NCBI RefSeq assembly: GCF_026340095.1 | Contig: NZ_JAPEPO010000002.1 | Span: 930,001-994,000 of the forward strand | Source: Streptomyces sp. NBC_01446 | Lineage (GTDB): Bacteria; Actinomycetota; Actinomycetes; Streptomycetales; Streptomycetaceae | Length of the DNA: 64,000 nt | Direction of reading: 5' to 3' | Shown here: piece by piece, positions 58,230-64,000 of the stretch | Numbering within the stretch: the stretch's first letter is position 1 | How the letters are laid out: each line of letters starts with the position of its first letter | Position numbers and translations under genes: made by a program | Notes under the pieces: model-generated | Told to the model about the DNA's origin: nothing | Seen by the model: the letters and a program-made list of their open reading frames with translations, nothing else | Databases searched by the model: none

Positions 58230-58328
58230 TCAGGCGATGTGCCGGATCCGGCGCACGGCGAGGAAGACCAGGAGCGCCGCCAGAGCGAGGAAGATGCCCG
58301 TCTCGATGCCCGTCTTGCCGTGATCCAT
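58230..58328 (-). CDS. Possible 32-residue single-helix membrane protein
   Basis: On the minus strand ATG 58328 opens MDHGKTGIETG followed by IFLALAALLVFLAV and the basic end RRIRHIA. The layout (short polar start, one hydrophobic helix, basic tail) is that of a small membrane protein oriented with its tail inside. Ribosome site is weak. It ends beside the terminator of the S66 peptidase gene. Could be spurious. Confidence 0.4.
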   Translation of the reverse strand: MDHGKTGIETGIFLALAALLVFLAVRRIRHIA

Positions 58329-58461
58329 ACGCGGGCCGGAGCACTCTTCACGCGCTGCATACATCTCGGCAGGAGGCCATGCTCACCAGCCACCGCTACG
58401 ACGGTCACGACGCACTGGCCGCCGCCGGCTCCACGGCACCGGGCGAGCGCTCCCCCGACTC

Positions 58462-59226
58462 TCAGGCGCCCTTCGCCGGGCGGGTGATGTCCAGCGCCGC
58501 ACCCGTCTGATCGGCGAGCGTCACGGCGACGAGGCGGGCCTGGAGCGACGGGACGGGTCCCGGTCCGGGCGTGAGCATGTAGCGGCCGAGATACTGGCCG
58601 TTGCCGTACGCGCGCAGTTCGATCTCGCCGTCGGGCCAGCCTCCGCTGTCGACGTCCCAGCGCCTGCGGCCGGCCACCACGGTCCCGTCCTGCTCCAGTC
58701 GCGGCGGCCGCCCCAGGAGGGTGCCGTACTCGAATCGGCAGCCGCGCAGTCCGAGCAGTTCGGTCAGCTGCTCGCGCACATGGCCGACGACCGCGTCCGC
58801 GGAGGTGGTGGACTGGGCGAGGTCGGCAGTCCCGTGGATGCGCGCGAGGTACTCCGCGTCCGTCACCGTGACCACCTTCAGCCGGCGCGCGCGGGCCGCG
58901 AGCTGCGACACGATCAACCCGACGACCAGGAGCAGCACCGCCGTCTCGACGTCACCGGAGTCGGTGATGCTGAACCGCTGGTACGGGCGGGTGAGGAAGA
59001 AGTCGAACCAGGCCGCCGCCGACAGCGCCGCGACGGCGCCCGCGACACGACTGCCGACGGCCGCCACGGCGACGACCACCACGACCAGGATCAGGGCGGC
59101 GTTGGTGGCCGAGAGGTCCGAGCGGAAGGGCACCAGCACGAGCGCGACGAGGAAGGGGCCGACGAGGCCCGCGGCCAGTGCGATCCGGTCCCGCACGGGG
59201 TAGCCGGTCAGCGGATTGCCGGTCAT
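58462..59226 (-). CDS. DUF4118 (KdpD-like membrane domain) protein
   Basis: A 254-residue membrane protein. Four helices (AAGLVGPFLVALVLVPF, LILVVVVVAVAAVGSRVAGA, ALSAAAWFDFFLTRPY, VLLLVVGLIVSQLAARA) match the DUF4118 unit of KdpD. WFDFFLTRPYQRFSI is its signature. The cytoplasmic part (about 125-254) looks like a GAF-type domain and lacks a kinase. GGAGG lies 8 bases before ATG 59226. May sense K+ or turgor, as KdpD does; a transporter gene is divergent next to it. Confidence 0.82.
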   Translation of the reverse strand: MTGNPLTGYPVRDRIALAAGLVGPFLVALVLVPFRSDLSATNAALILVVVVVAVAAVGSRVAGAVAALSAAAWFDFFLTRPYQRFSITDSGDVETAVLLLVVGLIVSQLAARARRLKVVTVTDAEYLARIHGTADLAQSTTSADAVVGHVREQLTELLGLRGCRFEYGTLLGRPPRLEQDGTVVAGRRRWDVDSGGWPDGEIELRAYGNGQYLGRYMLTPGPGPVPSLQARLVAVTLADQTGAALDITRPAKGA

Positions 59227-59290
59227 ACGCGTCGCCTCCAGCTCTCGGGCACCGCCCCCAGATCTAGGTATCACGGGGGTGCTCCGCCCG

Positions 59291-59307
59291 CCCCGCGAAG
59301 CGCGGGG
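59291..59307. other. Hairpin in the divergent promoter region
   Basis: CCCCGCG-AAG-CGCGGGG perfect 7-bp stem, 66 bases before the DUF4118 start. The rest of 59227-59570 holds no gene; I looked for a c-di-AMP riboswitch and saw none. Confidence 0.4.
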
Positions 59308-59570
59308 CCAGCCGCGTGACCTGCCTCCCTTTCAAGTGTGCTGCGTGGCGTGAACACCGTCCATCGCCCGGTCGGGACCCCCGCCGGTTGCGCTCCGTCG
59401 CCGTGCCGATCCTCCGGCCGGTGGTGACAATGGGCGGCACGGACGAGCGGCGCCGTTCCTCTCAGCGCGGAGCCGGGCATGGGCCTGGGTCTCGCGAGCT
59501 GTGGACGTCGGCCCGGGTGTCCGTGTGAGGGCCGGGACCCCGGGCTGGGCAGCACGTCAGGAGTACACCG

Positions 59571-61526
59571 ATGGCCACCACCCACGGGGCCGCCCGTACG
59601 AGTCGCCTGCGCGCGTGGATGCTCGAGGGCCTCTCCGACATGGCGAAGACCCCGCAGCAGGGGGCGGCCGCCGAGCCGGAGCCGTCCCACAAGGGGCAGC
59701 CCTGGTGGCGGGTCATGTGTCTGACCGGCGTCGACTACTTCTCCACCCTCGGCTACCAGCCCGGCATCGCGGCTCTCGCGGCCGGTCTGCTGTCGCCGGT
59801 GGCCACCATCGTGCTGGTGATCGTCACTCTCGTGGGTGCGCTGCCGGTGTACCGCCGGGTCGCCGAGGAGAGCCCGCACGGCGAGGGCTCGATCGCGATG
59901 CTGGAGCGGCTGCTGTCCTTCTGGAAGGGCAAGCTGTTCGTCCTCACCCTGCTCGGCTTCGCCGCGACCGACTTCCTCATCACCATCACCCTGTCGGCGG
60001 CGGACGCCTCCACCCACCTCGTGGAGAACCCCCATCTGACGGACACCCTGCACAACAAGCAGATGGTCATCACCCTCGTACTCGTGGCCCTGCTCGGCGC
60101 GGTGTTCCTCAAGGGGTTCCTGGAGGCGATCGGCGTCGCCGTCGTCCTCGTCGGCATCTACCTCTCGCTCAACGTCGTGGTGGTGGTGACCGGCCTCTGG
60201 CACGTGATCACGAAGGAGCATGTGATCACCGACTGGTCGACGGCGCTCACCGCCGAACACGGCAACGCGTTCGCCATGATCGGGGTCGCCCTGCTGGTCT
60301 TCCCCAAGCTCGCGCTCGGCCTCTCCGGCTTCGAGACCGGCGTGGCGGTGATGCCCCATGTGAAGGGCGACCCCACCGACACCGAGGAGCGGCCGACGGG
60401 CCGCATCCGGGGCGCCAAGAAACTGCTGACCACGGCCGCCGCGATCATGAGCGTGTTCCTCGTCTGCACCAGCTTCATCACCACACTGCTCATCCCGGAG
60501 AAGGAGTTCAAGTCCGGCGGCCAGGCCAACGGCCGGGCGCTCGCGTATCTGGCGCACGAGTACCTGGGCAGCGCCTTCGGCACGGTCTACGACATCTCCA
60601 CCATCGCGATCCTGTGGTTCGCGGGCGCCTCCGCGATGGCCGGGCTCCTCAACCTGATGCCCCGCTACCTGCCGCGGTACGGCATGGCGCCGCACTGGGC
60701 CCGCGCCGTACGTCCGATGGTGATCGTCTTCACTCTGATCGCGTTCCTGGTGACCTGGATCTTCAACGCCGACGTCGACGCGCAGGGCGGTGCCTACGCG
60801 ACCGGTGTCCTCGTCCTGATCTGCTCCGCCGCGATCGCCGTCACCATCGCCGCGCGCAAGGCCGGGCAGCGCAACTGGACCATCGGCTTCGCCATCATCT
60901 CGGCGGTGTTCCTCTACACGACGGTCGTCAACGTCATCGAGCGCCCGGACGGCGTGAAGATCGGTGCCTGCTTCATCGCCGGCATCATCCTCGTCTCGCT
61001 TCTCTCCCGGCTGGCCCGCGCCTTCGAACTGCGCGTCACCCACGTCACGTTCGACGCCATGGCCGAGCGTTTCGTGCGCGACATCGCCAGCCGCAGGATC
61101 AGGTTCATCGCGAACGAGCCCGACAACCGCGACATCGCCGAATACCGCGAGAAGATCGACCAGGTCCGCCACGACAACGACGTCCCGGCGCAGGAGGACT
61201 TCGTCTTCGTCGAGGTCACGGTGCTCGACCCGTCGGAATTCGAGGGGGATCTGAACGTACGCGGCGAGGTGTTGCACAACCGCTACCGGGTCCTCACCCT
61301 GGAGGGCTCCTCCATCCCCAACGCCCTGGCCGCCCTGCTCCTGCACATCCGCGACACCACCGGCCGGGTTCCCCACATCTACTTCGAGTGGACCGAAGGC
61401 AATCCCCTCGCCAACTTCCTGCGCTTCTTCCTCTTCGGCCAGGGCGAGGTGGCACCCGTCACCCGCGAGGTCCTGCGGGAGGCCGAACCCGACCCGGCCC
61501 GCCGGCCCCACGTCCATGTGGGCTGA
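59571..61526 (+). CDS. APC-superfamily transporter, large KimA-like/amino-acid-permease type
   Basis: A 651-residue transporter. About 12 membrane segments fill residues 50-480 (VMCLTGVDYFSTLGYQPGIA is helix one; FPKLALGLSGFETGVAVMPH helix six), and a soluble tail of about 170 residues follows (RFVRDIASRRIRFIANEPDN, IYFEWTEGNPLANFLRFFLF). The long cytoplasmic tail is like KimA-type potassium importers and the COG0531 family. Divergent from a KdpD-like DUF4118 protein, which supports a cation or osmolyte role. Substrate not proved. Confidence 0.83.
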   Translation: MATTHGAARTSRLRAWMLEGLSDMAKTPQQGAAAEPEPSHKGQPWWRVMCLTGVDYFSTLGYQPGIAALAAGLLSPVATIVLVIVTLVGALPVYRRVAEESPHGEGSIAMLERLLSFWKGKLFVLTLLGFAATDFLITITLSAADASTHLVENPHLTDTLHNKQMVITLVLVALLGAVFLKGFLEAIGVAVVLVGIYLSLNVVVVVTGLWHVITKEHVITDWSTALTAEHGNAFAMIGVALLVFPKLALGLSGFETGVAVMPHVKGDPTDTEERPTGRIRGAKKLLTTAAAIMSVFLVCTSFITTLLIPEKEFKSGGQANGRALAYLAHEYLGSAFGTVYDISTIAILWFAGASAMAGLLNLMPRYLPRYGMAPHWARAVRPMVIVFTLIAFLVTWIFNADVDAQGGAYATGVLVLICSAAIAVTIAARKAGQRNWTIGFAIISAVFLYTTVVNVIERPDGVKIGACFIAGIILVSLLSRLARAFELRVTHVTFDAMAERFVRDIASRRIRFIANEPDNRDIAEYREKIDQVRHDNDVPAQEDFVFVEVTVLDPSEFEGDLNVRGEVLHNRYRVLTLEGSSIPNALAALLLHIRDTTGRVPHIYFEWTEGNPLANFLRFFLFGQGEVAPVTREVLREAEPDPARRPHVHVG

Positions 61527-61557
61527 ACGCCGCCGAGGACGTCGGGCCCGCCCACAC

Positions 61558-63057
61558 TCAACTCACCTCCGGATAGCCGTAGCCGGCCCAGTTCTCGATC
61601 ACCCGCTGCCGCACGTCATCCGGGAACGAGTTCGCGAACGACGCCGTGACGCCGGCGGCGCGGCCCTCGAACTGCCCGGGCAGCAGACAGCTCATGACGG
61701 ACTTGCCGCCCCTGCCCGTGCGCACCTCTTCCTCGGTGAGGTACGGGACCATCGGGATACCCGGCGCCTGCGGGTAGACGTACTCGCCCGTGCCGGGGTG
61801 GTAGCGGGTGGCGATGGCCCACACCAGCTGGTCGACGTCGGTGATGTCGATGTCGTCCGCGACGAGCACCACCTTGGGCACCAGCCATCCCGTGTGCGAG
61901 CCGAAGAGAACCCCGGCCACGGCGTCCGCCAGCTCCTTCTCCCCCATCCCTGTCTCCGCCAGGCGCCGCGTGTCGACGGAGACGGCGATCCAGCAGGTCG
62001 CGGCCTCGTACGAGCACCAGGCCATGGACACCGGCAGGCCGGCGCAACGCAGGACATCGAGGGACGTGGCCGAGATCATCGTGCCCCAGATGGTGTGGTT
62101 CTCCTCCGGGGGCAGACCCGCCACGCAGACGGGAAGGACGGCCTCGTTCCGGTGGGTCACCGCCTCGACGTGGAAGACGGGCTGCGGCTTGCTGCCGGTG
62201 AAGGAGTAGCCGTGGTACTCCCCCATCGGCCCTTCGGGCGCGGTCTCTTCGTGGCTGATCCAGCCCTCCAGGACGATCTCGGCGTTGGCCGGTACGTAAA
62301 GGCCGTTGGTCTCGGTACGGACCACCTCCACGGGACTGCCGGTCAGCGCGCCGACGTAGCCGTCCTCGTCGACTCCGGCGGGCAGCGGCATGCCCGCGGC
62401 GGCGAGCGCGGCGGGCGGGGCACCGAGCACCATCGCCCAGGGGGTGGGCTCGCCCTTCTCCCGCCACATCTGGTGGATCATTCCGATGTGCTGCTGCGGC
62501 ATGGCCGGGCCGACCAGGGTGTCGCGGGTGTTGAGCATGGTGCGGGCGACCGACCAGCTCGTCCACTCCCCGTCGGGCGTGCGCACCACGTGGAAGCCGT
62601 ACGTGCCGAGGTAGCGGCCGCCGTCCTGTTCGTGCAGCAGCGGGACCGGGAAACGGCGGAGGTCGACGTCGCTTCCGCGCGCCACGTTCTCCTTGCAGGG
62701 GCCGGTTTCCACGACGCGTGGGGCGACGGGTTCGGCGTGCAGGGCGGAGACGAGGTGTTCCAGCAGGGCGCGGGGTGCTGTGTCGCGCGGCAGCCCGAAG
62801 TGCGTGGCGATCCGGCCGTGGGCGCCATCCTTGAGAGGGCTCAGGCCGGCGGGCGCTCCGAGGATCCTGAATCCCGCGTCCCCCTCGGTGAGGTTGCCGA
62901 ACAGCGGGGCTGCGCTGCGGGTTTCGTAGACGCGACGGGTGATGGCACCGGCTTCGAGAGTGGGGCTGACCGGCTCCTGGATGTCGACCGCGTCTCCCGA
63001 GTCGAGCAACTCCTGAACGAAATCACGGAAGTTGAGCGCACTGCCGTGTTGAGTCAT
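61558..63057 (-). CDS. UbiD-family aryl-acid decarboxylase (VdcC-like)
   Basis: A 499-residue prenylated-FMN decarboxylase. FHVVRTPDGEWTSWSVARTM near 158 contains the cofactor-binding residues, EGPMGEYHGYSFTG near 275 the catalytic Glu pair, and DDIDITDVDQLVWAIATRYH near 405 the metal/phosphate region. Removes CO2 from phenolic or cinnamic acids such as vanillate or 4-hydroxybenzoate. UbiX-like gene 63106-63708 is 48 bases upstream on the same strand. The small VdcD partner is not found after it. Confidence 0.9.
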   Translation of the reverse strand: MTQHGSALNFRDFVQELLDSGDAVDIQEPVSPTLEAGAITRRVYETRSAAPLFGNLTEGDAGFRILGAPAGLSPLKDGAHGRIATHFGLPRDTAPRALLEHLVSALHAEPVAPRVVETGPCKENVARGSDVDLRRFPVPLLHEQDGGRYLGTYGFHVVRTPDGEWTSWSVARTMLNTRDTLVGPAMPQQHIGMIHQMWREKGEPTPWAMVLGAPPAALAAAGMPLPAGVDEDGYVGALTGSPVEVVRTETNGLYVPANAEIVLEGWISHEETAPEGPMGEYHGYSFTGSKPQPVFHVEAVTHRNEAVLPVCVAGLPPEENHTIWGTMISATSLDVLRCAGLPVSMAWCSYEAATCWIAVSVDTRRLAETGMGEKELADAVAGVLFGSHTGWLVPKVVLVADDIDITDVDQLVWAIATRYHPGTGEYVYPQAPGIPMVPYLTEEEVRTGRGGKSVMSCLLPGQFEGRAAGVTASFANSFPDDVRQRVIENWAGYGYPEVS

Positions 63058-63105
63058 GGCACATCCCTTTCTGTATACGCGAATTCGGGCGAACGGGTGG
63101 ACGCC

Positions 63106-63708
63106 TCAGGCGCCCTTGGCGTCCCGGACAGGTCCGCCGGGTACGGCCGCTCCCAGGCCCTGCCAGCGCTTGGCGGCGGGCATGTCCAGGTCGAGCTGGT
63201 CGAGGACGCGCGCCACGATGTGGTCGACGAGGTCCGCGATGGAGGTGGGGTGGTTGTAGAACGCGGGCACCGGTGGCATGACCGTGGCGCCCATGCGGGT
63301 CAACTCGAGCATGTGCTCCAGGTGTACGGCCGACAGCGGGGTTTCGCGCGCCACCAGGACAAGGCGCCGCCGCTCCTTGAGCGTCACGTCCGCCGCGCGC
63401 CCGATCAGCCCGTCCCCGTAGCCCGTCCGAATGGCGGCCAGCGTCTTCATGCTGCACGGCACGACGACCATGCCGTCCACGCGGAAGGACCCGCTGGAGA
63501 TCGACGCTCCCTGGTCGTCGGGGCTGTGGCACACCGATGCCATCGCCTGCACCTCGCGCACACTGAGCCCGGTCTCCTGGGCGAGGGTCGTCCGGGCCCA
63601 TCGGCTCACGACCAGGTGCGTCTCCACGCCCAGTTCACCCAGCACCTCCAGAAGCCGTACACCGAAGGGCGCACCGGTCGCTCCTGTCATCGCGACGACA
63701 ATCCTCAC
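63106..63708 (-). CDS. ubiX: UbiX-family flavin prenyltransferase (VdcB-like)
   Basis: A 200-residue flavin prenyltransferase that makes prenylated FMN for UbiD enzymes. MRIVVAMTGATGAPFGVRLL is the FMN-binding start, VVSRWARTTLAQETG follows, ASISSGSFRVDGMVVVPCSM near 70 and ERRRLVLVARETPLSAVHLE near 110 are conserved blocks, and MPPVPAFYNHPTSIADLVDH near 143 ends the pocket. First gene of the decarboxylase operon; divergent from the MarR gene across two operator-like palindromes. Confidence 0.92.
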   Translation of the reverse strand: MRIVVAMTGATGAPFGVRLLEVLGELGVETHLVVSRWARTTLAQETGLSVREVQAMASVCHSPDDQGASISSGSFRVDGMVVVPCSMKTLAAIRTGYGDGLIGRAADVTLKERRRLVLVARETPLSAVHLEHMLELTRMGATVMPPVPAFYNHPTSIADLVDHIVARVLDQLDLDMPAAKRWQGLGAAVPGGPVRDAKGA

Positions 63709-63748
63709 GTCGCCACCTCCGTCTCACGTCGATACCCCACCACAAACA

Positions 63749-63764
63749 AGGACGTACACGTCCT
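63749..63764. promoter_or_regulatory. MarR-type operator 1
   Basis: AGGACG-TACA-CGTCCT, perfect 6-bp arms. 40 bases before the UbiX start on the minus strand. Confidence 0.6.
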
Positions 63765-63780
63765 ACTTCTGGGACGGTAT

Positions 63781-63797
63781 ACTACGTGTACGTCCTA
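63781..63797. promoter_or_regulatory. MarR-type operator 2 with overlapping -10 TATACT
   Basis: TACGTGTACGTCCTA, the inverse of the site-1 core GACGTACACG. TATACT (63778-63783) overlaps its left end and is a good -10 for the MarR gene, so binding would repress it. Confidence 0.55.
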
Positions 63798-63825
63798 ATC
63801 AATTCCGAAAGGGCAGCGCAGAGCG

Positions 63826-64000
63826 ATGAACGGAACCGACACACCGGCCGACGGCACGTCCGGCACCTCCGCCACCCTCCACGCGGCGCTCGACGGACTC
63901 GGCCCCCTGGCGCGCCAGCTCGGCCAGATCCACACCCGCCTGTGGCACGAGCAGGTCCACCAGGACCTGACCGGCCCCCAGTTCACCGTCCTGGGCCTGC
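63826..64000 (+). CDS. MarR-family regulator, cut by window end
   Basis: The first 58 codons: a short Thr/Ser-rich start, then LHAALDGLGPLARQLGQIHT and RLWHEQVHQDLTGPQFTVLG, the dimer helices and the start of the winged helix of MarR proteins. AAAGGGCAGCGC lies about 14 bases before ATG. Divergent from ubiX-ubiD with two palindromes between, the usual layout for phenolic-acid-sensing MarR repressors. The DNA-binding part lies outside the window. Confidence 0.78.
   Translation, partial: MNGTDTPADGTSGTSATLHAALDGLGPLARQLGQIHTRLWHEQVHQDLTGPQFTVLGL

Noticed and set aside
59227..59570. c-di-AMP (ydaO) riboswitch before the KimA-like transporter
   Set aside because: Only a simple 7-bp hairpin is seen; the conserved ydaO pseudosymmetric core is not recognisable.
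59271..61517. Very long minus-strand open frame (748 codons) opposite the APC transporter
   Set aside because: It has a low-complexity Glu/Gly/Arg/His composition typical of antisense frames of GC-rich genes, and the plus frame has clear membrane segments.
61527..61557. vdcD-like small gene after the UbiD gene
   Set aside because: Only 31 bases remain before the convergent transporter stop, so there is no room for it.
1..64000. tRNA, rRNA, CRISPR, insertion sequence or phage modules
   Set aside because: No cloverleaf with CCA-type end, repeat-spacer array, transposase or integrase was seen on either strand.

Overview
The window reads as Streptomyces chromosome. It has very high G+C, GTG and TTG starts with GGAGG-type ribosome sites, several probable leaderless genes, and family signatures typical of the genus: a geranyl diphosphate C-methyltransferase of 2-methylisoborneol synthesis, a MerR-PP2C fusion, and GlxA, DUF4232 and DUF6191 proteins. 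I saw no tRNA, rRNA, insertion sequence, CRISPR array or replication origin.

Left part (1-22 kb) is mixed accessory chromosome. It holds the end of the 2-methylisoborneol methyltransferase, a Nudix-like protein, a baeRF protein, cydAB with only a stub of cydD behind it, a YdeP-type molybdopterin oxidoreductase, a phytoene-dehydrogenase-like enzyme, a DUF4232 lipoprotein with a phased 11-bp repeat array upstream, a MerR-PP2C regulator with a textbook MerR promoter, a chloramphenicol phosphotransferase homologue and two SDR enzymes. Gene relics are frequent here: an alpha/beta hydrolase with an internal deletion, and an AsnC/M20 pair fused by one apparent deletion.

From 22 to 32 kb lies a catabolic and uptake region. 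A GntR/FCD regulator and a cytosine-deaminase-like amidohydrolase stand next to a Dpp/Opp-type ABC transporter (order C-A-B-D-F) that is divergent from a second amidohydrolase; TTGGTNNACC-type sites sit in the divergent promoter region. From 32 to 39 kb come singletons: dienelactone hydrolase, GlxA regulator, quinone oxidoreductase, VOC, AhpD-like and beta-lactamase-like genes, plus an ABC ATPase stub.

From 39.7 to 43.0 kb is a compact DNA alkylation-repair cluster: oxygenase, Ogt, second oxygenase, Ada-type zinc domain and an unusual binding-protein-like gene. A nearly identical 22-bp motif lies before each of its two transcription starts.

The most interesting block is 43.1-57.0 kb. It contains a MarR regulator, PuuD- and PuuC-like enzymes, an APC permease, a TetR regulator, a six-gene operon (ferredoxin, ferredoxin reductase, acetoacetate-decarboxylase-like protein, HpaE-like dehydrogenase, HpaD-like ring-cleavage dioxygenase, FAH hydrolase) and a divergent glutamine-synthetase-like plus P450 pair. 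Five related 14-bp palindromes (RTTTGRCNYCRAAC-like) sit before all of these units. This points to one regulon that gamma-glutamylates an amine, oxidises it with a three-component P450, removes the glutamate and cleaves a catecholic ring. The right end carries an S66 peptidase, a DUF4118 membrane protein with an APC/KimA-like transporter, and a UbiD/UbiX aryl-acid decarboxylase pair divergent from a MarR gene cut by the window edge.
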